Below, one piece after another: positions 35,830 to 46,790 of a DNA stretch of 64,000 nt; position 1 is the stretch's first letter, and every line of letters starts with the position of its first letter. The translations under genes were made by a program, and so were the position numbers. The DNA comes from Gigaspora rosea (taxonomy: Eukaryota; Glomeromycota; Glomeromycetes; Diversisporales; Gigasporaceae). The stretch is taken from NCBI GenBank assembly GCA_003550325.1, contig QKWP01000130.1, positions 126,492 through 190,491 of the forward strand. Direction: 5' to 3'. Below the pieces are notes generated by a model. That model had not been told where the DNA came from, ran no database searches, and saw nothing but the letters and a program-made list of their open reading frames with translations.

Positions 35830-35927
35830 GTCGAATTTTTTTTATAAGACAGTGCGGCCGGTCGACCGGGCCGCACTATATTAGTTTCGGCCCCGACCCA
35901 AGGTTTTGTTATCGGCCCATATCACTA
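35830..35927 (-). mobile_element. End fragment of a TAGTGATATGGGC hAT-like family
   Basis: Read in reverse it begins TAGTGATATGGGCCGATAAC, followed by a CGGCC/GGTCGACCGG palindromic block. It matches the left end of the element at 52369. No partner end is visible, so it is treated as a solitary or truncated end. Confidence 0.5.
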
Positions 35928-35984
35928 ATAACGATTATTGATACATAACGATTATAATCACTTTTGATTACTAAGGATTTTTAT

Positions 35985-36295
35985 AAAATTCATCAGATTT
36001 TTTCAAACTTTGACAGACATTTTCTCAATAAATACTAATCAAAATCGGCTCAAATTTTACTGATAATAATATATTTATTCAATATAACATATTAAAATTC
36101 AGCCAATTTGGATCGATGGTTCTCAAGAAATCGTTTGTAACGATATTTAATTTTTTAAAAAAATTAACTATCGTTTACAAATGATTTCTCGAGTGAATAA
36201 ATATATTATTCGCAGTAAAAATTTGATCCGTTTTTGGTATTTTTTGAGAAAATATTTGTCAAAGTTTGAAAAAATCTAACAAATTTTGTTATATA
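35985..36295. mobile_element. Palindromic MITE
   Basis: CAGATTTTTTCAAACTTTGA pairs with TCAAAGTTTGAAAAAATCTA, continuing inward through ATTTTCTCAATAAATA and TGAATAAATATATTATT blocks. The centre is near 36140. Arms are about 150 bases with moderate divergence. Confidence 0.6.
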
Positions 36296-36337
36296 TCATT
36301 AATAATCAATAACAATAATACTTGACAGGGGTGTTGT

Positions 36338-37004
36338 CAGGGACCCGTAAAATTTTAGATCTAAAATTTTCACAAAAAATCTAAAATTTCAAGTATCAAC
36401 TCAAATTTTCTAAAATTTTTAAATTCTACGGAATCTATATCTAAAATTATCAATTTTAGCCAAAATTTTCTAAAAATTTCCTTATAATATTATAGTTTGT
36501 GATACATAGAAGTGGGATACTGTGCAGGTGGAACATTTCTGAATTTCATAGCAGTAAACTATAATGTGGGCCGCAGTAGATTCAAAAAATATTGATTGCT
36601 TATCCCTATTAATACATATTTTATTTTTAATAAAAATTTTATACAAACATAACTTATTTAACTTCTAAGGCATACAATATATGATTAGTTTGTATTAGAT
36701 TTTTATGCCGTGATCTAGAGACATAAATTTATGTAACTTAGTTCCTAATTTTATATTTAATAACAATCGGCAAAAATTTAAATACTGAATTATTAAGTAT
36801 TTTAACAAAATAAAAAAATGAACTATAAAACTTTTCTAAATTTATCTAAAATTTATTAAATTAAATCAAAATTTATCTAAATTTTGCTAAATTTAAATCA
36901 AAATTTATCTAAAATTTACTAAATTTAAGCTAAAATTTGCCTAAATTTTTTATTGATATCAGAAAAAAATTCGAGTTTTTAAAACTAAAATTTTACGGGT
37001 CCTG
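36338..37004. mobile_element. hAT-like MITE with perfect 8-bp duplication
   Basis: The ends are CAGGGACCCGTAAAATTTTA and its inverted partner TAAAATTTTACGGGTCCTG. Perfect flanking duplications GGTGTTGT occur at 36330-36337 and 37005-37012. The 667-base interior is made of AAATTTATCTAAAATTT-type words and carries no gene. Clean ends and an intact duplication indicate a fairly recent hAT-type insertion. Confidence 0.8.
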
Positions 37005-37139
37005 GGTGTTGTATATCGGTTGTAATCTAGGGGATTACTATTGATATATATCAACTCTGAAATTTTGCTGATGTCTCTATAAAAAAATCCATCCGGATAC
37101 ACGTGTTTTTATGAAAAAGCACGCGGAAGGAAAATGCTA

Positions 37140-37785
37140 ACTACCAATTACTAGAAATTACTTTACAGTACAGTGATCTGTGGAACAGCCAGAGAACCGG
37201 GTTTGCACGTGTGAATTCTGACTAAAATGGTCCGAATTGGACTGTTTGCCTGGACATTTGGACCGTAAATGGACCGGGTTTTGCTGCACTTTACTAAGTC
37301 AAAATTCATGGGTTTTGGCACAGTCGAGGCACACGTAAAGTCACGTGCATATATTTCTTATGAGTTATAAGTAAATGTGAATTCAATTAGTTAATAATTG
37401 TGAAGGGTGGTAATAAACATGCCTATAGCAAAATTTTGCAGGGAATTTTTTTTGTTAGGAATTGAAAAGCTTTTTCATAGAGGTTTTTTAAAAAAGTTAG
37501 TTGTTTTGAATTTTGGCATTACACCTGATCCTGAGATTTTATTGGCCATACGAGATACACGTGCCATTTAAAATTCCAACCAGCGAGCCTATGCGTGTCA
37601 TCCCGAATACGTGCCATTCCATAAAAAAAGTTACACATGCCATTCTGGACATGCACAATGTGCCGATACTTATTATTTTAAACACGCGCCATTCCGTGTC
37701 GTGTGTATATACGTGCCACAGTACACGTGCTATAACAGACTTCTCTGTGCTAAACTGTAACACCACTTGACCACTTTTTCATAGG
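37140..37785. repeat. ACGTGCCATT-rich repeat block
   Basis: The words ACGTGCCATT, CACGTGC and their variants recur at 10-30-base spacing from about 37545 to 37740. The right end (CCACTTTTTCATAGGGT) resembles the end of the element at 40921-41913, so this is probably another, truncated member of that family. Two overlapping frames of 75-85 codons here are by-products of the repeat. Confidence 0.55.
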
Positions 37786-37789
37786 GTAT

Positions 37790-37990
37790 TACCTACCCTC
37801 TCACGAAAGTCCTGTAAAAGTGATGTTAACCGAAGAATCAACTTCAAACTGCCTAACGCTCCTACTCTAATTTCGAAGGTTATCACTCTACAACGTTGAA
37901 CTCTAATGAGTTACTTAAACTCCCTTTCTGATTATCCTTTATTGAAGCAAAAAGGAGGGTATTATATACTTTTCCCATCTTAATAAATAC
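37790..37990 (-). repeat. LTR-like fragment, inverted partner of 38650-38880
   Basis: In reverse it reads CATGTATTTATTAAGATGGG, then AAAAGTATATAATACCCTCC and CTTCAATAAAGG, i.e. a TATA-like box followed by an AATAAA-like signal. The same order occurs at 38650-38880 on the plus strand. It looks like promoter/terminator sequence of an old LTR element, present as two opposed fragments. No internal coding region is visible. Confidence 0.4.
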
Positions 37991-38649
37991 ATGAAATTTA
38001 GATTGCATTTTCTAATTCTATTGAATTCATCCCTGACTTATTATTACCACAATTAGGGATGGGCACAGTCCGGTCATGACCAGTGTAATGGGCTACACCT
38101 CAAGTTTTTTCAATTATTTGGTTATACAGGAGATTCTCCTGATAGTTATATCGTATGATCGTATGATTTCTTCTGAAATCATGCCACGGTCATGAAAGGT
38201 TAGCATAGCCCCAGGTAACGCCGCAGTGATTTCCGGCATGAGCACATGGTAACTGCGCATGCCAGGGCCACAATCCAGTTTGTGCCCTTGGTATTTCGCT
38301 GCTCATGTTTGTTTATTTCCCCTTTAGTAAATAATAGATTTACACATGTTAGCTTAGCCCACGTAGATGAAACTAGTTTATGCCCTTGGCATTTAGCTGT
38401 CAATGTTTGTTTATACCCCTTTTTGTAAACAATGTACTTAGCCTAGTTTTAGTTTCGCTCACGTTATAGTATAGATACATGGTGGGTTAACGGAGAATTG
38501 AAGGTGGAATTATAGTGATAAGGCGAAGATGTTTTCCCCAACACTTACGCCTCAAGGCTTGGAAAAGCCGCCTCTACCTTCTGCCTCAAAGAAATGAGGT
38601 CATGAAATCGTACGATAAAGAAAGATTCAATAGAGTTAGTATAGATAGT

Positions 38650-38880
38650 CTAAAAAACAATGTATTTATTGAGAGGGTGAAAAGTATATAAGACCCTCCT
38701 TTTTGCGCTTCAATAAAGATAACTCACAATACACAGAGTTCAAATTTGAATAACTCAGACGTACTTGAGTTTTAACCTTCGAAATAAGAGTAGAAGTGTT
38801 AAGAAGTTTTCCCTTGTCGTTAAACCTTTTGTTATAACAAAAACCGCTTATTACACTTACCCTGTGACACTTTGTTACCT
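38650..38880 (+). repeat. LTR-like fragment inside the hAT element
   Basis: It contains AAAAGTATATAAGACCCTCC followed by CTTCAATAAAGATAACTC, a TATA-like and AATAAA-like pair, and is the inverted match of 37790-37990. It is an old fragment; its full ends are not resolved. Confidence 0.4.
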
Positions 38881-39216
38881 TTGTTAAAGTCGTATCGTTT
38901 AGTTGTTACTGTGTAACCTGCATTTCGAACCTAGTTTCATTTTTAACCCAGTTATAAAAAGAAAGACCCAGTTAACCACCTGATATATATATATATACAC
39001 ATTAATCGATTAACCCCTTTTGATTATTAGATATATCAAATAATCAATCTCTGATATTGATTGATTAATTACCTGCATCAATGTCGGCTTGCCGATAGTT
39101 AATTATATTTAAACCGATGCCCTTATACTTCTAGATTAAAGAGATAGATATAAAAGTGGGATTAAACCACTTCAAGATGACTATACACAATAAGGAAAGA
39201 AATACTTATCTTTGTT

Positions 39217-39365
39217 TATCTAAGCCGTAGCAAGACCCACAAGACCTTTGAGACCCGGACCAAATCTTCCACGCCTCTTTCTGCCTGCCAAATCGAGGAT
39301 CTAAAGTCTTGCACGCCTATAGGACATTTGTTTAGATAGTTAGTGGTATTGTTAGTTGTATTTAG
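39217..39365 (-). repeat. Copy of the GGTCCGGGTCTC core repeat
   Basis: Read in reverse, TTTGGCAGGCAGAAAGAGGC, GTGGAAGATTTGGTCCGGG and TCTC match the 3' flanks of UGT-A (about 33675) and UGT-C (about 47660-47705, interrupted by an insertion) far better than the sequence around them does. Confidence 0.55.
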
Positions 39366-39743
39366 CATATAACCCGATAGCCTTGCCCCTCATACCGGTC
39401 ATGACCGGTCAATAACTATGACCGATATTAGCCGGTCAGAGCGGTTTGACCGACTGGTCAAGATTATGACCGATGCCAAATTCTTAATATTCTGGCTAAT
39501 AAATGAATAATTATTGCTTAAAATTCATATCGTTGTATCTGTATCATCTTTAAACAACCCGCCTCTCAAAAGTTTCTCAGATTATGTGACTTTGCATGGT
39601 TGATGGACGATAAGTTTCATTTTTAAATAAAACTTTTTTAACTTTTTTATGATATAAGTTAAGTGAACAATAATGAATATAACAATAATGAGTATATAAA
39701 TTAATGTATATTGCATGATCTGAAAATTTTTTAGGCAGTGAAC

Positions 39744-40212
39744 CCGGTTTTGTTCATAATTCCGGCCAAATTTGCAGATCATTTGGCCAGAATTATAACA
39801 AACCAATTTTAATTCCGGTCAAATAATCTGCAATTTTGACAGAATTGTATGCAATGGGTTTCTGGGTAACAGAATATTACAAATAATGGGACATCTAAAG
39901 CGGAGGCAAACCATATTTAATAATTTTTCAATTAACTTTAGGGTTAGGGTCGTCCTATATTAGGGCTAGATTAGGCCTTAGGTAGATATATATAAGCAAA
40001 ATTGCCTTCCCGACATATTTGCTTATTCAGGTTTTTTTGCCTATATTCTGATTGGCGGCTGATCACATGATTTGTTTCCGTCCCCAAATAGACAAATCGT
40101 TAATAATTCTGGTCAAATTTGCAGATCATTTGGCCAGATCTAGAACAAAACAACATTAAATGTGGTCAAATGATCTGCAAATTTGACCAGAAATATGAAC
40201 GAACGGTTTTAT
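39744..40212. mobile_element. MITE with AAATTTGCAGATCATTTGG blocks
   Basis: The left end (CGGTTTTGTTCATAATTCC then GGCCAAATTTGCAGATCA) is the inverse of the right end (ATCTGCAAATTTGACCAG then AACGAACGG). Inner copies of the same AGATCATTTGGCCAGA block make each end itself palindromic. About 470 bases, nested in the 38054-40435 element. Confidence 0.62.
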
Positions 40213-40443
40213 TGATCATGTGATGCAAATCGCCGTGTTTTGTTTCTCTTTAGGCAGTCTGTGCAGTGTATCCATACTTGTCACTTATTTAGATATTTGA
40301 TTGGATAATTGGGTAAAAAATTTATCGGCTATAACCGGTCATTAATCGTATGAATGACCGCGGTCAACCGGTCATAAGCGGTTAACCGATCATGACCGAC
40401 CGATGACTGACCGTGACCGACCGTGCCCATCCCTAACCACAAT

Positions 40444-40920
40444 TTCTTTAGGCAAAAGTCAGAGGCGAAACCTTACACATCGAGGCGTGATTGGGGCGAT
40501 AACGGGCTTTTCAGGCTTTTCTTTTGTGCCGGAGCCAAAATTACATTCGCCAGTACCATAATATCAACGGTGCTAAGACTAGGCGAAAAACATTGTTAAG
40601 CGAAAGGGGTATAAACAAATATTAGGTAAAATTTTCGTTAAGCATTACCCGCCGACCCAAATTTTTCAAAAACCCTCAATTTTTTTTTGCCGAATTCTTT
40701 TAAAACATTTATTTTAATGATATTTAATGAAAATAGTTCGAAACAATCGATATTGATTATCATTGATTAGCTGGCATTAAAATCGGAAAATGTTTAAAGG
40801 GATATCGGAACATTTCGGTATTATTTACAGGCCAGCGGGAATTTTCGGATGTATGGTAATCTCTCAGAGCCCGGGCGTTGCCCCGGGAATGGGGTTTCTA
40901 TTTTTTTTGTCTCTTAGACC
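40444..40920. other. Intergenic DNA with a MITE fragment
   Basis: A partial GGCCACGC-family end lies at about 40630-40700 (GTTAAGCATTACCCGCCGAC). A copy of the GGGGTATAAACAAA word seen at 38410 and 42840 lies at about 40607. No gene is supported. Confidence 0.4.
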
Positions 40921-41913
40921 CCCTATAAGAAAAGTGGTCTGGGATCGCACGGAAAACAGTGTATAGGCACGTGGTCGAGTGGCACGTGCTATGGGTCGGG
41001 TTTGCACGTGCATGGTTCGATTAGGCACGGGAATCGGCGGACCGTGTTGATCCGTATACACGTGCCAATTTAACGTGAAATCACGTAAATCGTCCGTGTC
41101 TTTTGAGGGGATGGCTAAAGCCATGTACCCACGTGATTTTTTGAAATTTTAGTTAAAATTAGGGTAAGAGCCTGTTAAGCATTAGGGACGGGGTTAGGAT
41201 TAGGATAGACATATTGGTAAAATTGCCTTCCCGGCATTTTTTATTAATGGCCAAAGACAGGTTTGGACTTCCGTTTTTATGTTCTTGCGTTTTTTTGTTT
41301 TTTGTCTTCTTCGGGCTAGATCCGTGTAAACAAAATTTCGCGACTCCGGTTGGTTGATTTACACAAAAATGTCACGTGGGTACATGGCTTTAGACGACCC
41401 CCTTTTGTAGCAGTTTACTAAGCCAATTGACACGTGCGATGGCACGTGAATGGAACGGGTAAGTAAATATAAATTTATGGTCCACTTTCCAATAGACATT
41501 TTATTAGAAGAGGACCGGATAATGTACATATCTGGAAGCTAAAGCAACTGCAAATGTGTAAAATCTTGCAAGGAATCTTTTTCCTTAAGATACCAGAGCA
41601 GGCTTACTTGCGAGTTTTTGAGATATTGCAACTTTTTTTAAAAAAAAAATCGTTTGTGATCCTTCGCTCTTATAATACTCCGTGAAACGAGCCAGCACGT
41701 GTCATTTTTAACACGTGCCATTCCGTGTAATTTGACGTGCCATCACGTACAACGTGCATATGCGTGCCACCGAATGCACCCCATTACCGTATCCGTGTCA
41801 TTTTTAATCGTGCCATTCCGTAAAACGTGCCTATACGTGCCACATGGTCCGTACAATCCAGTGCATATACACTGATTTCCCGTACCATACCCCGAACCAC
41901 TTTTCTTATAGGG
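40921..41913. mobile_element. CACGTG-rich TIR element, ~1 kb
   Basis: The ends are CCCTATAAGAAAAGTGGTC and the inverted CACTTTTCTTATAGGG. Both arms are packed with GCACGTG/CACGTGCC words (about 40960-41080 and 41690-41860). An inverted-repeat unit sits in the middle (41104-41407). I could not confirm a target duplication. The 86-codon minus-strand frame at 40864-41124 is formed by the repeat words and is not called as a gene. Confidence 0.6.
41104..41407. mobile_element. Nested inverted-repeat unit
   Basis: GGGGATGGCTAAAGCCATGT followed by ACCCACGTGATTTTTTG is matched in reverse by ATGTCACGTGGGTACATGG and CTTTAGACGACCCCC. About 300 bases inside the CACGTG-rich element. Confidence 0.55.
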
Positions 41914-41964
41914 ACCTAAGTACCCGGAAGTGATATTTCAAATTTTATTCCGCCTGGGTTTAAA

Positions 41965-42165
41965 ATTTAAATAAAGGCTTAAATAAACTCAGCTTGGGTT
42001 TAAATGAACCAGAATTGGTTCAAATGAACCAGTTTTGGGTTCAAATGAGCCGATTAGGTTCAAATGAGCCGATTAGGTTCAAATGAACCCAATTAGGTCC
42101 AAATGAGCCCGAATTGGGTTCAAATGACCCTGAATTTGGTTCACTTGAATCCAAATTGATTGTCT
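41965..42165 (+). repeat. ~19-base minisatellite
   Basis: About nine units of TTAGGTTCAAATGAGCCGA and close variants (GGTTCAAATGAACC) lie head to tail. A related short run occurs near 52720-52790. Confidence 0.75.
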
Positions 42166-42437
42166 TTTTTTATTTGCTCAAAATATTCGTATTCAAGTCA
42201 TCCATTCTCATTTTAGCAAAATCCTGCAATTTCATAACTGAAAAAGCTTGCTTTGCGCAAGTTTGTAAAGCTTAGGCCGTTTTTAGCTGATTTTAAGTAA
42301 CGTCATCCCCTCTCGCTTAACTGCCGCCGAAAATAAACAAGTCAATCACAACTCAGTATAAGCCTAGTTTATCATATGATTAATGTTGCCTAATAATGAC
42401 GTTAACCTAATAATCAACTAAAAACTGCCTTATTTAA

Positions 42438-42780
42438 GGCCACACATTACTCGCTGACTCATTTTTCAATTTTTCAATTTTTTTTTTAATTTTTTTTTTT
42501 TAGATCCCAATTTTGCCAATTGTTCGATCTTTGAAATTTATTTTTTTCGCTATTCTCATCTGGTGTCACCCGATGGGGACCTTAATTTCCCGTAACGTCT
42601 GATAGGGCTGACGGAGAAAATAAGACAACTGACACAATTTTTTGATTCATTGTTGTGCGAAATGAAACATAACCTTTGACGTGAAAATTATTATTAAATT
42701 AAAAAAAAAAAAAATCCGTCCACCGACCCATATTTTCAGATCACATGTAATGCTAAACGAAAAATTAACTTTGCGTGACC
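42438..42780. mobile_element. GGCCACGC-family MITE, full-length copy
   Basis: It begins GGCCACACATTACTCGC and ends in the inverted AATTAACTTTGCGTGACC. Internal blocks CATCTGGTGTCACCCGATGG and CACCGACCCATATTTTCAG recur in the other copies. About 343 bases with TTA-like flanks. It serves as the reference copy of the family in this window. Confidence 0.68.
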
Positions 42781-43140
42781 TTAGCTGCGGAATGCGATGT
42801 GCGAAACTTAGATTAATTACATGGCTTAGCGGAAGAAAGGGGAATAAACAAACATTGGCAGCGTACTGCCAAATGTAAGAACCGGTAAGTGCTTATTGTT
42901 TGGTGAAAAAGGGAACAAACAAACATTAGCAGCGAAATGGCAAGGACTGGTTTGTGGCCCTTGGTGTGCGCAGTTGCCATGTGTTTGAACCTGAATTCGC
43001 TGCGGCACATTGCTTATTCTTGACGCTAGGCTAATTCCACTATCTATGACTTATAATAGGAAAATATTACTATCGTAACGACATAAGCAAACGGAAAATC
43101 CTCTAAGGTACACAAAATAAAAACAAGTCTCGTGATGGGA
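42781..43140. repeat. Block repeated with 38240-38440
   Basis: GGGGAATAAACAAACATTGG and GGGAACAAACAAACATTAGC resemble, in reverse, the GTTTGTTTATACCCC words at about 38300-38425. The frames of 60-65 codons over this block are repeat-derived. Confidence 0.45.
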
Positions 43141-43614
43141 TCCCTTCACACTGTCCAAAGATTTTTGAGTGAAGTTTTTTTGATAACTCTCTCTAGAATT
43201 GAAATAAAAAAATTTTTTCATGGAATTTGAACTAGTGGATATTGAGAAAACTTCACTAAAAAATCTTTGGACAATGAAAAATGTACAACATTGAGTGCAT
43301 ATATTTCAGTTAATTTATTAAAAGTCGAAAATGTGACTAGTGCCGAAATTTATCCGAATTTCTGAAAACATAAGTGATTTTCCTAACAGATGACCCATAA
43401 ATAACCTCGATGGGTCTCTATAAGATAGATAATGGCCTTTGCAATATTCGTATAACATATTTAAATACGATGTTTATTCTTTACCATATGAACAATCGTT
43501 TAACGATAGGCTTTAATGCTAGTACGCATATCACGAAACTCCCAAAAATTTATTTAAAAAACCAATAGATAAGATAAATACATGGTAATTTTAATTCATA
43601 TTCGATTTGCTCGG
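43141..43614. repeat. Duplicated 3' flank of UGT-B
   Basis: Homologous to the first several hundred bases downstream of UGT-A and UGT-C, including AAATGTACAACATTGAGTGC and the TAGTGCCGAAATTTATCCG block. It has more drift and small deletions than the C flank. Homology fades near 43141. Confidence 0.65.
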
Positions 43615-45695
43615 TTACTCTTTTTTGGGCTTTAGGGATTTTTGATCATTTCTATTTTCGCTTCTAGATATAATATAAGTGTATCTAACAATTGTCAATA
43701 AAGTATAAACAAAACCACCACCTAACGCTAAAAGTAAAATAATAGCAACACCATAAACATCCAAATATTTTCCTCTGATAAAACCCATTCTCGTATCGGG
43801 AGTAATCCAATCTCTTAGTAATTTTTCATTATCAATTTTAAATCCACCATTTTCATCTTTAACACCTTCATATTTTGCAGTGTTCAACACTATTTCCATT
43901 AAATCGGCAGCCCTATATTTTCTTTTACTATTAACTTTGGCCAAAAATTGTACTCTTTCGGCATTCTTTTTAAAACTTTCTTCATTTAATAATCTTTCAA
44001 CTTTCGATACTATATCATCCACTTTTAAATCATTCTTTGAAAGTTTTAAGGCCATACCAGCTGATTCTAACATTTCAGCGTTTCGAGGTTGATCGCCCAT
44101 TATAGGAAGCACCAACATTGGTGTTCCAGTATACATGGATTCATGACTACTAGCGGAACCACCGTGGCTTAAAAATAATTTAGTATTTTCATGAGATAGT
44201 ATTGCGAATTGAGGAGAGAATTTAGAGATATGAATATTAGGGTGTTGGTTATTTAAAATAGTAGATATTGAGACGCTAGAATTAGCGTATTCAATAGATT
44301 CTGAAATATCCGTTCTTACAGTAGGCCATATCACACCATCAATAACGTTTTGATCGATTAATTTAATGAAAGCATTTAAAATAATGATAACATTTTGAGA
44401 AGATATGATTGCATTAGTCCCGAGAGCGAAATATATTGTTCGAGGATGATCAGCAAGAAATGAATCTAGAACCGGAGTTAAACCCGGAAAAGTATCAGGT
44501 AGGATAGGACCAATTTCTTGATGAAGTGGTGAATCAGAACTTGATACCTGTACATTAATAATAAAATGAAATATAATATTTGGCATAATTTCTTATAATT
44601 TGTTAATTTGTTTAATAATACTATGAATTAATTATACATAATCACCTCAAATCCAAAGAAAGTATTTGATAACATTAAAAGATTTGATACTCTTCCTCTT
44701 AAGTCCCAATGCGGATTTATACCTACGGTTGCTCTTTCGGCATTAAGACCTCTTAAAAAATCTATTGAACTCCAAACCAGCTTTAAAGGTATAATTATCG
44801 CACATTTAAATCTGGCATAAAATGATTCGTTTTCCATATTTGCATGACATCCTAACATAGGATCCGATTTATATGGTGCGTTTGATACTAATAAAAAGAA
44901 ATCATATTGAATACAAAAAAAAAAATCATGGTAAATATAGCAAATAAATATTAGTATGCACATACAAATAGATGTATCGGCTGAAATGCCAACAGCAGGC
45001 TTTCCTAATTTCCAAGCGAGATCAAAGCACGGATGATTTATTAATGGCATATAATCGCAGAAGAATAAATCAACTTTGTTCTCTTCAGCAACTTGTTTAT
45101 AAATATTATAAAAAAGTATGTAGGATTGAACTGCCATCTTTCCCAGGAGAAGCATTAATTTAAGTGGATCATCATCGACCAACGCATTATTTACATCAGA
45201 AGATTTATTATTGAATTGTTGGCTAGCGATTTCATTTTCGAAAATAATTTGTGGAATTGAATGATAATGGATAGATTTCGCAGTATAGTTTCCTGGTGAT
45301 ATTAATATTACCTAGAAATCGAATAATAATAAATAAGAAAATTAAGCAAATTTATAAAGTTCATAATAAAAAACATACATCATATCCTCGATCCATTAAA
45401 ATCTTTAAAATCTCACACATTTGAGGTAGATGTGTTCCTGTAATTCAGTTTTAAAGTGATTAAAATTAATTGTATGTATTATAAATAATCTAGTAATAAT
45501 AAATTATGATAAAATAATAAACTTACTTCCGATCATGGAAGTAGCGAGTATTTTTTTGGGTACATTGGTTCTGTTTAACGATGAATCTCGCTTAATCAAA
45601 TCTGCAGATCCGAAAAATTGATTACTTGTAAAAACAATAATGAAAATGGCAAAATGCCAAAGAGTAAGTTGTGAAAATAAATTTTTAAGATGCAT
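43615..45695 (-). CDS. UDP-glycosyltransferase copy B (intact)
   Basis: Five exons on the minus strand: 45527-45695, 45379-45437, 44966-45311, 44646-44887, 43615-44547. Together they give 1749 bases, an uninterrupted 582-residue protein. The GT1/UDPGT fold is supported by a signal segment (residues about 8-30), a likely catalytic His59 in RTHLPQM, and the sugar-nucleotide signature with SHGG at 399-402 and GDQPRNA (D424, Q425). A membrane helix (about 538-560) precedes a basic cytosolic tail ending KPKKE, a KXKXX-type ER-retrieval form. Known relatives sit in the ER membrane and transfer a sugar from a UDP-sugar to small lipophilic molecules; the substrate here cannot be told. The start is the only ATG before the signal segment and lies about 54 bases downstream of TATAAATAAG. 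It is the only one of three copies without a frame break. Confidence 0.9.
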
Positions 45696-45748
45696 TTTTT
45701 GTTTAATGAATTTATTATAAGTCTGATTTGATTTTCGACGAGAGAGAA

Positions 45749-45758
45749 CTTATTTATA
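45749..45758 (-). promoter_or_regulatory. TATA-like box of UGT-B
   Basis: TATAAATAAG on the minus strand, followed by a CTCTCTCGTCGA block and then the start codon. The same arrangement precedes UGT-A (30719-30728) and UGT-C (50593-50602). Confidence 0.45.
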
Positions 45759-45949
45759 CGTTATTCGTATATATGAACCGTACGTTAGGGTGCGGACTAA
45801 ATTAAAATTTATTTAGGGTAACATATGAAGATCATTGAAACCTTTCGATTTATTCATCTAACTCTTCGGCAACCATGTCACAGTCTTCGGAACTTCGGCC
45901 CGATAATGGCTAGCGATTTCCGAAGAATTAGATGATTCATAATTATAGC

Positions 45950-46574
45950 AGATCAGTATTGTATAGGCGAGCAGATCCGTATAAGCCAAATTTAAAATCT
46001 ATACTATACAAATCAGCTATAATTCCTAACCCTAACGCTAATATATATTACACTGGATAAGTATAGTATAGATTTAAAATTCGGCCTATACTAAACTGGA
46101 AATACTTAAGAATAATTATGCATGAGGAACGGAATATTCGAATTTCCGGTACCGAGGATTTTACTGCATTTGGAGTAAGGGTTGTCCTAACTCGGTTCGA
46201 CCCTTTTTGAAACCTGAACCAGTTAAACTCGAGTTTTTTGGTCACATGATTTTACTATGATATTTAAACTCCTGCTCAAATTGAGTTTGGAATCGATTAG
46301 ATGAGAAAAATGCTTGATTAGTAATTGACTTTAGACTTTTAATTACTATCGGCATTGACGAAAAATACCTTTTGTCGATTGGTTAATTATTATGGCGTTA
46401 TGTTAATGCTGTTTGACGAAGGTAGACTTTTAATTAAAAGTTAATTACGATATTACGCTGATATTAGCCTTTTTAAAATTAATTACTGCGAGATGACATA
46501 ATGATAATTCCTTTTTTTAATTATATAAATAAGCGTTTTACACATATTTTACTTATTTACTTAAACATCGTAAG
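45950..46574 (+). repeat. Segmental duplicate of 57790-58410
   Basis: From GATCCGTATAAGCCAAATTT through CTAACCCTAACGCTAATATA, GCATGAGGAACGGA and CATTGACGAAAAATACC, this block runs collinear and closely similar with 57790-58410 in the same orientation. It is the 5' non-coding side of a hAT-derived unit. UGT-B lies on one side of this copy; the other copy is at the far edge of the palindrome region. Confidence 0.78.
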
Positions 46575-46790
46575 ATGGATGAAGAAAGCGCATTTGAATA
46601 ATTTATTAATCCAATTGAACATACCTCTTCAAACTCTCAAAATACACTTGAATCCGAACCACTTTCAGAAATAACAAACCATCCCCAAAACGATTAAAAA
46701 AAGTTCCTTCTGGGAGACTTTGGAAAACACGATCACCGATGTACGCTATTCTGGACTTGCACAAATAGTATGTGATTATTTGGTTGTGCA
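46575..46790 (+). pseudogene. hAT transposase remnant, copy 1
   Basis: It starts MDEESAFE, then a stop, then FINPIEHTSSNSQNTLESEP and LSEITNHPQND. The frame later matches the beginning of the hAT C-terminal dimerisation domain (DVRYSGLAQIVCDYLVVQ). Copy 2 at 58411-58740 continues into the full dimerisation motif; here it is cut by the MITE that starts at about 46790. The internal RNase-H-like catalytic core is absent, so this is a deletion derivative with a linked N-terminal leader and C-terminal tail. The same stop after MDEE.AFE occurs in both copies, so the damage predates their duplication. Confidence 0.65.

Larger units (their letters stand above)
38054..40435. mobile_element. hAT-like element, 2.38 kb, perfect 8-bp duplication
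   Basis: It begins TAGGGATGGGCACAGTC and ends with the inverted GGTCGTGCCCATCCCTA-type sequence (GACCGTGCCCATCCCTA). Perfect 8-base duplications ACCACAAT lie at 38046-38053 and 40436-40443. Subterminal GACCGGTCATGACCGG words are dense at the right end and also near 39395-39470. No transposase frame is present; the inside is a patchwork of other repeats (LTR-like fragment 38650-38880, conserved core 39217-39365, MITE 39744-40212). A non-autonomous hAT. Confidence 0.82.

Noticed and set aside
37513-37770. Overlapping frames of 75-85 codons on both strands
   Set aside because: They arise from the ACGTGCCATT repeat; peptides on both strands show the same periodic pattern and no family likeness.
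46185-46215. GGTTCGACCC considered as a tRNA B box
   Set aside because: No A box, acceptor-stem pairing or anticodon loop could be placed around it, and the duplicate copy near 58050 does not keep it.
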